A DNA stretch of 64,000 bases. Origin: Archangium sp. Its GTDB lineage: Bacteria > Myxococcota > Myxococcia > Myxococcales > Myxococcaceae. The translations under genes and the position numbers were made by a program. A model generated the notes under the pieces. That model did no database searches. It had not been told where the DNA came from and worked only from the letters and a program-made list of their open reading frames with translations. Position 1 is the first letter of the stretch; every line of letters starts with the position of its first letter. The stretch is taken from positions 1 to 64,000 of the forward strand of contig JALHMW010000022.1 of the NCBI GenBank assembly GCA_022843845.1, in the 5' to 3' direction. This document shows, one piece after another, positions 54,423 through 63,784 of the stretch.

Positions 54423-56333
54423 ATGCGCACACTCTCGACCCTCACCGTCGCCGTTGGAGCACTCACCCTGTTGGCCCTCACCGGTTGTGAGCGAAAGGCC
54501 GAGGGTGAGGCCGCCGTCTCGCTCGACCGCCCCGCCATCGACGTCGCCGCTCAGAACGACGACGTCGCGTTTCATGTGCCTGAGGTCGTCGTCGTCGACT
54601 TCGATGACGGCACCACCAAGAGCGAGTTCGACGTCATCGAGCAGGACTGGGGCATCGATCTCGAGCTCGCTGGCGAAGAAGAGGGCGTCGACAGCGCCAT
54701 CACCGTGGGCACCTATCAGGGCGACGTCGCCGCGCTGCTCGCCCGCATTCGTCTGCACCCGAAGGTCGAGGCGGCCGAACCGCTGATGCGCTTCACCGCG
54801 ACCTTCGTCCCCAACGACCCGGCGTACACGAAGCAGTGGAACCTGAAGATGATCAACATGCCCAGGGCGTGGGATCGCGCCAAGGGCAAGGGCGCGGTGG
54901 TGGCGGTGCTCGACACCGGCGTCGCCTACGAGGACTACGACGACTTCCGCCAGGTGCCCGATCTGCGCGGCACGAAGTTCGTCGAGGGCTACGACTTCGT
55001 GAACAAGGATCGGCACGCCAACGACGATCACGGCCACGGCACCCACGTCGCCGGCACCATCGCGCAGGCCACCAACAATGGTGAAGGCGTGGCAGGCGTG
55101 GCGTTCGAGGCCTCCATCATGGCGGTGAAGGTGCTCGATCACTTCGGGAGTGGCACCTCGGCCGACATCGCCGACGCGATCCGCTGGGCGGCCGATCACG
55201 GCGCCAACGTCATCAACATGTCGCTCGGCGGTGGTGGGCGCTCCGTGGTGATGGAGAAGGCCGTCGAGTACGCACGCAAGAAGGGCGTCGTCGTCGTCTG
55301 CGCCGCCGGCAATGGAGGCCGTGGCATCGTCGAGTACCCCGCGGCCTACCCGGGCTCGGTCGCCGTCGCCGCCGTCGGTCCGGGCGGGCAGCGCGCGCCG
55401 TACTCGTCGTGGGGCAAGGAGCTCGACATCGCCGCGCCCGGTGGTGACAAGTCGCAGGGTGAAGAGGCCGGCATCATTCAGAACACCATCGACCCGCAGG
55501 ACGTGAGCGAGTCGGTCTACGCCTCGTACCAGGGCACCTCGATGGCGACGCCGCACGTCGCGGGCCTCGCGGCGCTGTTGTTCTCTGCCGGCGCGAAGAA
55601 CCCGGAGCAGGTCGAGAAGGCGCTGTTCGCGTCGGCCCACCCGCCGAAAGGCGCGACGGGATGGACCGATCAGTACGGCCACGGCGTCATCGATGCCGAG
55701 GCTGCGTTGGCGGCGCTCAAGAAGATGAACGGCGAGAGCGACGTGTCCGAGCTGCTGCCGCCCGAGGTGCAGATCGCCCAGCAGCAGCCCGTCGAGCTCG
55801 AGGCCGCGTCGATTGGCGCCTTCAGCTACGGGGCGATGGACTGGAAGCCCTTCGCCTTCGGCGCCGCGATGCTGGCGTTCGTGCTCCTGACGCTCGGGAA
55901 GAAGGAGCGCCCCGGCTACCTCAACATCCTCGCCTCTCCCGGCTTCGCGATTCCGCTGGTGCTCACCACCATGGGCGTCTTCTTCGTGCGGTGGATCGCG
56001 CCGGCCAGCGAGCTCTCCACGTCGCTCGTGATTCCGATCCCCGACTGGCTCAACAAGATCATCTTCGGCCGCGGCACGCTGGCCAACCCGCTCGTCTACA
56101 GCGCGATTCTGCCTGTCGTGCTCTCGATCATCGCCATCAAGGTCAAGGGCCTGCGGCACGCGGTCGGCGGCCTCGCGCTCGGGTTCGGCAGCATCCTCGC
56201 GTACACGGCGTGGGCGAAGGCTCCGGCGCTCGCGTGGTTGCCCTTCACCTTCCTCGCGCTGCCCTGGCTCGCGGTGAACGCCCTCATCTGCCTCTTCGTG
56301 GCGCGCGCGATGCTCAAGCGCGAGACGGTCTGA
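54423..56333 (+). CDS. Subtilisin-like lipoprotein with polytopic C-terminus
   Basis: A 636-residue S8-family serine protease. A lipobox LTGC follows the signal MRTLSTLTVAVGALTLLALTGC. An I9-like propeptide segment (about 60-135) precedes the catalytic core with D164 (VLDTGVA), H205 (GHGTHVAG), the oxyanion Asn (AAGNGG) and S373 (GTSMATPH). After about residue 450 a hydrophobic C-terminal region has five or six helices (YGAMDWKPFAFGAAMLAFVLL; LNILASPGFAIPLVLTTMGVFFV; NPLVYSAILPVVLSIIAI and others). The mature protease would be tethered by lipid and by membrane helices. A polytopic C-terminus is rare for this family. Start ATG 54423. Confidence 0.87.
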   Translation: MRTLSTLTVAVGALTLLALTGCERKAEGEAAVSLDRPAIDVAAQNDDVAFHVPEVVVVDFDDGTTKSEFDVIEQDWGIDLELAGEEEGVDSAITVGTYQGDVAALLARIRLHPKVEAAEPLMRFTATFVPNDPAYTKQWNLKMINMPRAWDRAKGKGAVVAVLDTGVAYEDYDDFRQVPDLRGTKFVEGYDFVNKDRHANDDHGHGTHVAGTIAQATNNGEGVAGVAFEASIMAVKVLDHFGSGTSADIADAIRWAADHGANVINMSLGGGGRSVVMEKAVEYARKKGVVVVCAAGNGGRGIVEYPAAYPGSVAVAAVGPGGQRAPYSSWGKELDIAAPGGDKSQGEEAGIIQNTIDPQDVSESVYASYQGTSMATPHVAGLAALLFSAGAKNPEQVEKALFASAHPPKGATGWTDQYGHGVIDAEAALAALKKMNGESDVSELLPPEVQIAQQQPVELEAASIGAFSYGAMDWKPFAFGAAMLAFVLLTLGKKERPGYLNILASPGFAIPLVLTTMGVFFVRWIAPASELSTSLVIPIPDWLNKIIFGRGTLANPLVYSAILPVVLSIIAIKVKGLRHAVGGLALGFGSILAYTAWAKAPALAWLPFTFLALPWLAVNALICLFVARAMLKRETV

Positions 56334-56344
56334 AGGAGCAGGCC

Positions 56345-56563
56345 ATGACGACGATGACTGGCACGGTGCGGTTCCGCGATCTCGAGACCGGCATCTGGAT
56401 GCTCGAGGCCGAAGACGGGCAGCTGTACGTGCTCGCGGGCGGCGATCGAAAGCTCAAGAAGAACGGCGCTCGCATCTCGGTGGAAGGGCACGTCGATGCC
56501 GAGTCGCCCAACCTCGCGATGGCCGGGCCCCGCTTCGTCGTGAAGTCCTACAGCTTTCTCTGA
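56345..56563 (+). CDS. DUF5818-like small protein
   Basis: A 72-residue protein with a good ribosome site (AAGGAG, 8-10 bases before ATG 56345). The sequence MTGTVRFRDLETGIWMLEAEDGQLYVLAGG...KNGARISVEGHVDA matches small beta-barrel proteins of the DUF5818/OB-like kind. No signal. It lies 11 bases after the subtilisin gene and is likely co-translated with it, so it may regulate or fold with the protease. It ends 1 base before the convergent gene stop. Confidence 0.75.
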   Translation: MTTMTGTVRFRDLETGIWMLEAEDGQLYVLAGGDRKLKKNGARISVEGHVDAESPNLAMAGPRFVVKSYSFL

Positions 56564-56564
56564 G

Positions 56565-57662
56565 TCACTCGGCGGGTGGCTTCTCGGCGGCCAGTTGGCG
56601 GAGTGAGCGGTACTCGTCGAACCCGAACTCTCCCCTGCGAGCCTTCGCGCGGAGCTGTTGCAGGTCGTCCCACGCGGCCTTCTCGCCTGCCGACGCGTCG
56701 GACTTCGGCGCTGGCACCGGGTTCATCAAGTCGATGATGTTGAGCTCCACGCCACGTCGATCGACCAGCGCGAGGGCGACCAACGCCACCAGCGCTGCGA
56801 CGGCCCACGGCGCGACCGTGCGGAAGAACGGCGCAAACGGCGCGGGCTCATCGGCCCCTGGAACGGGGGCGACCCACCAGGACCACCGGCGCAACCCCAC
56901 CAGCCACGCGACGAGGCCCAGGTTTCCTCCGACGACCAGCGCCGCGATCACCCAGCCCGGGAGCTCACCGTCGTCCCGGCCCACGATCAAGAAGATCACC
57001 ACCGACGTCAGGTTGTTCGCGGCGTGCGCGCCGATCGCCGGCCACAACGAGCCGCCACGCCACGCGAGCAGGCCGAAGACGAGCCCCAACTCGAAGCGCG
57101 CCAGGAAGCCGACGGGGTCGAAGTGCATCAGGCTGAAGAGCAGGGCCGTCACGACCACCGACCGCGCCATCGACACGCGGCGGCTCAGGCCCGGCTGCAC
57201 GAGGCCGCGATAGAGAAACTCTTCGCAGAACGGCGCTGCGATGGTGACCCCGGCGATGAGCAGCACCAGCTCCACACCCGTCTGCCGCTCGAACAGCCGC
57301 GCCGAGCTGAACCGCTCGACGAGCGACTTCGGGAAGAGCCGCTCTGCCGCCCACATCAGCGGCACCGCCCAGGCCGCGTAGTTCAACGCGCCCACCACGA
57401 AGCCCGCAGCGAGTCCCGGAACCGGCCGCTGGTCCAGGCCCGTCAGGCGCGACGCTCGACGGCCGGTGACCTCGATGGCGACGAACGGCACGGCGAGAAA
57501 GACGAACGCCTCGGAGAACCACAGCCCCCACGACAGGTTGAAGAACTGGGCCGACGCGCCCACCGTGATGAACAGCACGGCCACCGACACCAGCGACACC
57601 AGCGCGACCTGGCTCAGCCCCGGGCGCAGCACTGCCTCATCAGCGGGGGGCGTCTCGATCAC
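56565..57662 (-). CDS. CPBP-family intramembrane metalloprotease
   Basis: A 365-residue membrane protein with about eight helices. The CAAX protease and bacteriocin-processing (CPBP) motifs are all present: EE at 147-148 with R152 (APFCEEFLYRG), the FxxxH of FSLMHFDP with H180, and HxxxN in GAHAANN from H213. Such enzymes cleave near the membrane in many contexts; the substrate is unknown. A charged C-terminal extension (about 310-365; EKAAWDDLQQLRAKARRGEF) resembles a short SHOCT-like cytoplasmic domain. It is convergent with the small DUF5818-like gene. Confidence 0.9.
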   Translation of the reverse strand: MIETPPADEAVLRPGLSQVALVSLVSVAVLFITVGASAQFFNLSWGLWFSEAFVFLAVPFVAIEVTGRRASRLTGLDQRPVPGLAAGFVVGALNYAAWAVPLMWAAERLFPKSLVERFSSARLFERQTGVELVLLIAGVTIAAPFCEEFLYRGLVQPGLSRRVSMARSVVVTALLFSLMHFDPVGFLARFELGLVFGLLAWRGGSLWPAIGAHAANNLTSVVIFLIVGRDDGELPGWVIAALVVGGNLGLVAWLVGLRRWSWWVAPVPGADEPAPFAPFFRTVAPWAVAALVALVALALVDRRGVELNIIDLMNPVPAPKSDASAGEKAAWDDLQQLRAKARRGEFGFDEYRSLRQLAAEKPPAE

Positions 57663-57693
57663 GGTGCACGAAGGGAAAACAGGGCATGGTCGT

Positions 57694-57699
57694 TATACT
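57694..57699 (+). promoter_or_regulatory. Possible -10 element for the AAA+ operon
   Basis: TATACT is a close match to the sigma-70 -10 sequence, 54 bases before the GTG start. No convincing -35 is seen 17 bases upstream, so the site is tentative. Confidence 0.28.
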
Positions 57700-57752
57700 G
57701 GCCGCCGTCGTCGCTGCACCTGTTCAGAATTGCTTGCTCCCCTGGGACCACC

Positions 57753-60284
57753 GTGAACGCGCCTGCCTCGCTCGCCGTCGACGTGACCTTCGCTGAAGCC
57801 GCCTCTGCGTTTCGCCGCTTCTTCGTGGAGCTTCGCGATGCCTTCCTGGAGCGGGAGTCACTCTTCACGCAGATCGAGCTCGCCCTGCTGTGCCGCGAGC
57901 ACTGCTTGATCAACGGCCCTCCCGGCACCGCGAAGAGCGCCGTCGCCAGCGCCGTGCTGGGCCGCATCGTCGACGAGAAGACCAACCGGGCTTCGCTGTT
58001 CTCGAAGCAGCTCGCCGAGAACACCGTGCAGACCGATCTCATCGGGCCGGTCGACTTCAAGGTGCTCACCGAGACCGGCCGCACCGAGTACCTGACGGAG
58101 GAGGGCATGCTCGGCGCGGTGCACGCCTTCCTCGACGAGGTGTTCGACGGGCGCGACATGCTGCTGCGCTCCATCTTGAACGTGCTCCACGAGCGGGAGC
58201 TGAAGCACGGGCGCAAGGTGACGGCCGGCCGCTGCGAGTGCGCGCTGATGACGTCGAACCGGTACCTGTCCGAGGTGCTCCAGCGCTCGCCCGAGACGCT
58301 GCAGGCCTTCGCCGATCGCATCTCGTTCATCTGCTTCACGCCGCGCGGCTTCGCCCGCAAGCAGAGCCGGGCGCAGATGTTGTGGCGCGCCAACACCGGC
58401 CAACGCCCCGCGCTCCACGAGCGGCTCACCTTGCAGCAGCTCGACGTCTTGCAGGCGGCGGTCGCGTCGGTCGAAGTGCCGGCGCTGGTGACGGAAGGGC
58501 TCGAGGTGCTGGCCGACACGCTGGAGCGCGAGCTGCTCGCCCAGGTGACGCGCCTGCCGGACTATGTGCCCACCAAGTACTTCTCCCAGCGCACGATGGT
58601 GAAGGCGCTCTGGGCGCTCAAGGCGGCGGTGGTGCGCGACCGCATGTACAAGCGGCCTGATCGACGGCTCGTGGCCGAGGTCGCCGATCTCGCGCGGCTC
58701 GACTCGTTCTTCCTGCTCGCGGGCCCGCAAGACGACGAGCTCGAGCTGCTCCTCAAAGCCGCGGTGGATCCCCGCGAGCGCGCGCAGCTCGAGATCATCC
58801 GCGTGGAGCACAAGGCCTTCGACGAGGCGCTGGCGAAGGTCAAGCCGTTGCTGGAGCAGGCCGCCGAGCGCGAGGCCGCCGATCTGCAGATGCGGGACGA
58901 TCTCTCGTCGGCCGAGGCGATGACGCGCACCTGGTCGCCGGCCGTCGCCAGCACCGTCGCCTCGACGCTGAGAGAGAAGCTCGTGCCCGGTCCGCGTCAC
59001 CCCGAGAACCGCGCGCCGCTCGTGCGCGCCGCCGAGAGCCTGCTCGCCGGCCTCGACAGCCGAACGGCGAAGGGCCTCACCGCGCAGTCCGAGGCGCGTG
59101 GTGGCCTCACGCTCCTCATCTCGTTCATCGACGTGCTCGAGCTGTCGCGGAAGGTGCCTGAGCTCCACGCACGTCTGCCTGGCGTCGCGGCCAACGTGCA
59201 CGAGTACTGCCGGCAGGCGGGTCAGATGATCGCGCTGGCCGCCGAAGGCACCGAGTTCGAAGACGGGCTGCGGCTCGAGGGCATCGCCGGGCTCGCCTCG
59301 AACGTGGCCGAGGAGCTCGCGAGGCTGAGCGAAGTCTTCCAGACCTGTGGCACCGTCGCCGGCAGAGAAGGGGATTACCGTGCCGAGCTCGCCACGATTC
59401 GGGAGCGCGTGGCCGTCGCGCTTCGCCGGCGGGCGACGCGTGCCTTCACGACGCCGGTCGCTGGCCGCAAGACCGAGCCGCTGGAGCAGCTCACCACCGA
59501 CAGCCGGCGTCTCCGCGATCTCGAGGCGTCGCTCGTCGAGCTCTCGCCTGCGCAGAAGGGGCTGCGGGAAGAGCTCCTCACGCCGCTGGGCGAGGCCTAC
59601 GCGAAAGAGGCGCTCACCACGCAGTCGTTCAATCGACTCGAGCAGCTGGTGCGCACCGTCGAGGCCGTCGTCGACAACCTCCGCCGTGAAGGCGCGTCTC
59701 CCGAGGTCTGCCTCCGCGGCGTTCGTGAGCTCATCGAAGGCCGCGTGAAGGAGCTGGCGCGCGCCGCCAACGTGGCCCCGAAGCTCAACGCCATCGAGGC
59801 GCAGCAGGTCACCAGCGGCGAGGCGTACCAGGCGTACCGTCAGCAGCTCGTGGCGCCGGCGCCCGACGGCGACCTGCTCGCGTTCAAGAACCTCTCGTCG
59901 TTGCTCGAAGGGCTCGGTGGGCCTCCGATGTCGTCACAGCTGCGCGATGCGCTGGCGGCCGGCGAGCTCACCTGGCTCTTGAGTCGCGCGCGGTATTTGC
60001 GTGGCTGGCTGACGCAGTTGCTGCAGCGGCTCCCGTCGCCCGATCAGGTGAAGGATCGCGCCGAGGCCGATCGCGCCTTCGAGGTGCTGCTCAAGAGCCG
60101 GCTGCCGATGCTGGTGACGCGTGAAGGCGAGCTGGTGCGGCTCAAGGCGGCCGCGAGCCGGCTGGCGACCGAGTCCGGGGAGCGCGGGGAGACGGCGAAG
60201 AAGATCGAGCAGTCGATCGATCTGATCGCCGAAGAGTTCCAGGTCTTCTCGCGGCAGCTCCTCGACGCCCGGGCGAAGCGGTGA
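57753..60284 (+). CDS. MoxR/RavA-type AAA+ ATPase with long C-terminal extension
   Basis: An 843-residue cytoplasmic AAA+ protein. The N-terminal core has Walker A (GPPGTAKS, residues 55-62), a Walker B-type AFLDEVFDG, and MTSNRYLSEVLQRSPETLQAFADRISFICF, characteristic of MoxR/RavA. The extension (about 330-843) is helical with coiled-coil segments and no known domain; it makes the protein much longer than RavA (about 500 residues). RavA works with the VWA protein ViaA on respiratory complexes; here a VWA protein follows directly, and then a PspA-like coiled coil. GTG 57753 fits the family N-terminus. The gene is divergent from the CPBP gene. Confidence 0.86.
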   Translation: MNAPASLAVDVTFAEAASAFRRFFVELRDAFLERESLFTQIELALLCREHCLINGPPGTAKSAVASAVLGRIVDEKTNRASLFSKQLAENTVQTDLIGPVDFKVLTETGRTEYLTEEGMLGAVHAFLDEVFDGRDMLLRSILNVLHERELKHGRKVTAGRCECALMTSNRYLSEVLQRSPETLQAFADRISFICFTPRGFARKQSRAQMLWRANTGQRPALHERLTLQQLDVLQAAVASVEVPALVTEGLEVLADTLERELLAQVTRLPDYVPTKYFSQRTMVKALWALKAAVVRDRMYKRPDRRLVAEVADLARLDSFFLLAGPQDDELELLLKAAVDPRERAQLEIIRVEHKAFDEALAKVKPLLEQAAEREAADLQMRDDLSSAEAMTRTWSPAVASTVASTLREKLVPGPRHPENRAPLVRAAESLLAGLDSRTAKGLTAQSEARGGLTLLISFIDVLELSRKVPELHARLPGVAANVHEYCRQAGQMIALAAEGTEFEDGLRLEGIAGLASNVAEELARLSEVFQTCGTVAGREGDYRAELATIRERVAVALRRRATRAFTTPVAGRKTEPLEQLTTDSRRLRDLEASLVELSPAQKGLREELLTPLGEAYAKEALTTQSFNRLEQLVRTVEAVVDNLRREGASPEVCLRGVRELIEGRVKELARAANVAPKLNAIEAQQVTSGEAYQAYRQQLVAPAPDGDLLAFKNLSSLLEGLGGPPMSSQLRDALAAGELTWLLSRARYLRGWLTQLLQRLPSPDQVKDRAEADRAFEVLLKSRLPMLVTREGELVRLKAAASRLATESGERGETAKKIEQSIDLIAEEFQVFSRQLLDARAKR

Positions 60285-60317
60285 GGGCGCGCGTGAGGTC
60301 CGGAGTGGAGTGAGCGC

Positions 60318-62585
60318 ATGCTGGCCGAACGCCTGAACGATCTGCGGCGCAGGCTCGACCGGCTCAAGGCTGGCGAGGTGGCCGCCATCACCTTCAGCGA
60401 GCGGGTGCGCGCGCTGCTCGGTCGAGACGAGGGCGAGGTGTTGCTCACGCCCGTTCACGCGCTCCACGCCGATCTCGATCGGGTCGGCATTCACACCACC
60501 GCCGACGCGAAGCTGCTCAAGGAGCTCTCGAAGGCCAAAGGCCGGCTCGGGGCGTTGAGCGGGGGCCTGGTGCTCCGCGCCGGTGAAGGACTCTCGGCCT
60601 TCGAGCTGGCGATGCGTGACGCCGAGCGCCGGGCGACGAGGGGCCCGCTGGCGCCCGGGCTCGAGAGTCGTCTCGAGGCCGCGTTCGTCGAGCTCGCGCG
60701 GATCGTCAAGGTGGCCGCGGTGTTCTCGGCCCCCGAAGCGGCACCGTTCGAGCTGATCGATCGCCCACGCGCCAGCCTCGGAGCGCCCAAGAGCGCCAGG
60801 CTCGCCACCGCCGAGTTCTACGCCGAGCGCGCGCGCGGCAACGTCGCCGACACCGCGCAGAAACGAAAGGACCTCGACCTCGCGCACGAGCTGTTGCTCC
60901 GCATGAGCGCGCAGGAGCGGGGCGATCGGGAGCGCATGCGCCGGCTGCGGATCGAGGTGTCCGAGGCCCGCGATCGCGTTCGCCTCGCGCCGGCGGTGAA
61001 GAGCCTGAACGATCTCGTCAAGCACCTGCGGCACACCGCGCGGCGCGATCCGAAGACGGCGTGGCGCTCCATGCGGGCGCTCTACGAACGCGCGGTCGAG
61101 GCGGGCGATCGCCAGCTCGCCGACGTGGCTCAGCAAGGGCTCGACGCGTTGATGCCCGCAGACGGCGAGGCCAGGACCCGGCTGGCCGAACAGCACGAGC
61201 TCAAGCGCCTGCTCAACTGGAAGGAGCCGGGCGCCGCGGTGCAGAACCCCGAGCACCTGCCCGCCGGTGGCTCCAACCAGGTCGACGCCGTCGACGACGC
61301 GCTGGCGCAGCTCGCGTTCGATCTCGACGAGAGCCAGCAGCGGGCGCTCGAGCTGGCCGCGGGCTGCGCGAGGTTCTTCGACATCGAAGACTCGCTCTCC
61401 GAGGAGCTGATCGAAGCCGAGCTCAAGGCGACCCGCCCGACGCAGCGCCGGGTGCCGTACCCCACGCAGGTGATGACGTACGAGTTCACCAACAGCCTCG
61501 ACGAGGTGCACAACTTCGTCGTCACGCAGCCCGGCAGCGTGGTGCTCGATCTCGCCGCCGGCCGGCAGATGGTGCGCCAGTACCTCGAGGAGGAGCCGCC
61601 GCCGAAGCCGCGCCGCGTGCTGAAGACGGCGGTGCGCGTCTACGTGCTCGACGCGTCGGGCTCGATGCACGGCGCGCGCGCCCGGTTCCGCGACGCCATT
61701 CTCATCGCCGAGCTCAACGCCATTCGGGTGAAGGCGCGGCAGAACGTCCCCTTCGACCCGCTCTACTTCTCGTTCTTCAACGACACGCCGAGCCGGCTCG
61801 CGCGCGTCGACTCAGGACAGGAGGCGACGCGGCAGATCGAGCAGCTCTTCCGCACCTCGCCGGCCGAAGGGCAGACGGACATCACGCTCGCCCTGATGTC
61901 GGCGTTCGACTCGATTCGCCTGGCGCAGGGCCGCGACCCGTACCTGGCGCGGGCGACCGTGGTGCTGGTGACGGATGGGGAAGACGGCGTCGATCGCGAG
62001 CTCATTCGCAAGACGAGGAAGCCGTTCGAGGGGCTCGAGTTCGCGCTCTCGTTCATTGCGCTCGGAGAAGAGAACCCCGACCTCAAGTCGCTCGTGCTCG
62101 AGCAGCGCGACGCCGGCGGGCGCGCCTTCTACCATCACCTCTCCGATCAGGAGATTCAGCTGGCCCGCACCGACTTCGACTCGGCGTGGCGAACGCTGCT
62201 GCCGGCCGACGTGACGCCGGGCGCCGAGGCGTTGGAGCGTCTGCTGCCGCACCTCGAAGCGCTCGAGGCCCTCGCGTCCGGCCGCCCCGTGAAGTTGCCG
62301 GAGCGGCTCGACGGCCAGTTCGACACGTTCTTCCCTGCGAACCCGCTCGTCTCGAAGCCTGGCCCGCTGGTGCAGCGCCTGGCCGACATCCTCGACGCGG
62401 TGGCCGAGGCTGCGTCCCTGGCGTCGATCGACGCACGCGCGGCCGAGGCGGTCGCGTTGCTGACGCACCTGCTCGCGCTGTACGGCGTCACCGCCCAGAA
62501 ATACCTCGAGGCGATCGGCGCTGACTTCGCCCCGCTGGTGGCCGCGCGTAAACGTGTTCGCCTGCTCTGCCGGCCGTTCGCCTAG
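60318..62585 (+). CDS. VWA-domain partner of the AAA+ ATPase
   Basis: A 755-residue protein. Residues 1-420 are helical and charged with no recognised domain. A VWA domain follows from about 438 (AVRVYVLDASGSMHGARARFRDAI with D445 of the metal site; VVLVTDGEDGVDRELI). The end is again helical. The order AAA+ then VWA is the pattern of MoxR-VWA systems; ViaA is shorter (about 480). It has no signal peptide, so it is cytoplasmic. It follows the AAA+ gene by 33 bases. The role is probably metal-dependent recognition of a client protein for the ATPase. Confidence 0.86.
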   Translation: MLAERLNDLRRRLDRLKAGEVAAITFSERVRALLGRDEGEVLLTPVHALHADLDRVGIHTTADAKLLKELSKAKGRLGALSGGLVLRAGEGLSAFELAMRDAERRATRGPLAPGLESRLEAAFVELARIVKVAAVFSAPEAAPFELIDRPRASLGAPKSARLATAEFYAERARGNVADTAQKRKDLDLAHELLLRMSAQERGDRERMRRLRIEVSEARDRVRLAPAVKSLNDLVKHLRHTARRDPKTAWRSMRALYERAVEAGDRQLADVAQQGLDALMPADGEARTRLAEQHELKRLLNWKEPGAAVQNPEHLPAGGSNQVDAVDDALAQLAFDLDESQQRALELAAGCARFFDIEDSLSEELIEAELKATRPTQRRVPYPTQVMTYEFTNSLDEVHNFVVTQPGSVVLDLAAGRQMVRQYLEEEPPPKPRRVLKTAVRVYVLDASGSMHGARARFRDAILIAELNAIRVKARQNVPFDPLYFSFFNDTPSRLARVDSGQEATRQIEQLFRTSPAEGQTDITLALMSAFDSIRLAQGRDPYLARATVVLVTDGEDGVDRELIRKTRKPFEGLEFALSFIALGEENPDLKSLVLEQRDAGGRAFYHHLSDQEIQLARTDFDSAWRTLLPADVTPGAEALERLLPHLEALEALASGRPVKLPERLDGQFDTFFPANPLVSKPGPLVQRLADILDAVAEAASLASIDARAAEAVALLTHLLALYGVTAQKYLEAIGADFAPLVAARKRVRLLCRPFA

Positions 62586-62595
62586 AGTTCGACTC

Positions 62596-63156
62596 GTGGT
62601 GTTCGGGTTCTTCAAGAAGAAGTCAGCCAGGGCCGTCACGAGCGATGATCCGATCGCAGCGTTCGACGGGGTCCTCGAGTCCATGGAGCGCCAGGGGCAG
62701 GAGCTCCGCAAGTCGGCCGCGACGCTGCTGACGCTGAAGACCCAGTTCATGCGCGACGAGCAGCGCTATCAGAGTCAGCTGAAGGAGCTCGAGGGCCGCA
62801 TCTCCGAGGCTGCAGACCTGGGTGACGCGAAGGCCGAGACGGTGCTGCGCCGTGATCTGCGGGCCACGCAGCTGCGGCTGGAGGAGACGCTCAAGGCGCG
62901 CGCCCGGGCCGACGAAGACGCGTCGCTTTTGACCTTCGCCGTGCAGGAGCACATGAGCCGGCTGGAGGCGCTCAAGACCGAGAAGGTGAGCGCGCAGGCC
63001 CGGCTGTCGGCGGGGCTCGTGGTGAGCGAGTCGCTCAAGGCGCAGGTCGAAGAGGTCGATCGGGTGCTCAAGCTCGACCGCGCACGCGACGAGATCGAAC
63101 GGGCCCACGCGCTGGCGGACGTCTACCGGGAAGACGCCGCGAAGAAGCTGCGGTGA
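62596..63156 (+). CDS. PspA/IM30-like coiled-coil protein
   Basis: A 186-residue, nearly all-helical protein. The N-terminus VFGFFKKKSARAV is a short amphipathic segment similar to the start of PspA and related membrane-binding coiled coils. The remainder has heptad patterning (KTQFMRDEQRYQSQLKELEGRI ... AQVEEVDRVLKLDRARDEIERA). True PspA is about 220 residues, so this is a short or distant relative. It follows the VWA gene by 10 bases and may form the membrane-facing part of the AAA+/VWA unit. Start GTG 62596 or the next GTG at 62599. Confidence 0.68.
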   Translation: MVFGFFKKKSARAVTSDDPIAAFDGVLESMERQGQELRKSAATLLTLKTQFMRDEQRYQSQLKELEGRISEAADLGDAKAETVLRRDLRATQLRLEETLKARARADEDASLLTFAVQEHMSRLEALKTEKVSAQARLSAGLVVSESLKAQVEEVDRVLKLDRARDEIERAHALADVYREDAAKKLR

Positions 63157-63232
63157 CCCGCCGCGGGGCCTTCGAGTCGCGCCCAGGTCGCGTCTGCAAC
63201 CGTGGCCGAGGCATGGCGGCACGAGGGCCGTC

Positions 63233-63745
63233 TCAGCCCGCGCGATACTTCTGCATCAACTCGAAGTAGCCGCGCCACGAGCTCGCGATCCACTCGAGGT
63301 CCTTCGAGCTCACCTCACGCACCTTCTTCGCCGGCGAGCCCATGATGAAGCTGCGGGGCTCGTACACCTTCCCCGGCGTGAGCAACGAGCCTGCGGCGAT
63401 GAAGCAGTCATCACCCACCACCACGTTGTCGAGCACGATCGAGCCCATGCCCACCAGCACGCGCGCGCCGATGGTGCAGCCATGAAGAATCACGCGATGC
63501 CCGACGGTGCAGTCTGGCCCGACCGTCGTCTTCGAAACGTCTCTCGTCGCGTGAGCGATCGAGCCGTCCTGGAAGTTGGTGCGCGCGCCGAGGTGGATCG
63601 GACCGGAGTCTCCGCGCAACACACACGTGGGCCACACCGACACGCCGTCTTCGAGGGTCACGTCTCCGAGCAGCTCGGCGCTCGGGTGTACCCAGGCGCC
63701 TGAGTGAATCATCGGAGTGACGCCGTCGAAGGGAGTGATCGCCAT
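63233..63745 (-). CDS. Gamma-carbonic anhydrase-like protein (YrdA/PaaY family)
   Basis: A 170-residue left-handed beta-helix protein with hexapeptide repeats. The zinc-type His residues are in GSIAHATRD, then TVGHRVILHGCTI, which fits the gamma-carbonic anhydrase pattern. Catalysis is not certain because many YrdA-like proteins show little activity. The ATG at 63745 is chosen; the frame is open to 63781. Confidence 0.9.
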   Translation of the reverse strand: MAITPFDGVTPMIHSGAWVHPSAELLGDVTLEDGVSVWPTCVLRGDSGPIHLGARTNFQDGSIAHATRDVSKTTVGPDCTVGHRVILHGCTIGARVLVGMGSIVLDNVVVGDDCFIAAGSLLTPGKVYEPRSFIMGSPAKKVREVSSKDLEWIASSWRGYFELMQKYRAG

Positions 63746-63784
63746 GCTGCGCTCCTCGCACAAGAGAGTATGGTTCTCCACCGC

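Noticed and set aside
56658..57752. N-terminal extension of the AAA+ frame across the CPBP gene
   Set aside because: The sequence is Arg/His/Gln-rich shadow coding of the opposite strand. The AAA+ homology starts after 57753.
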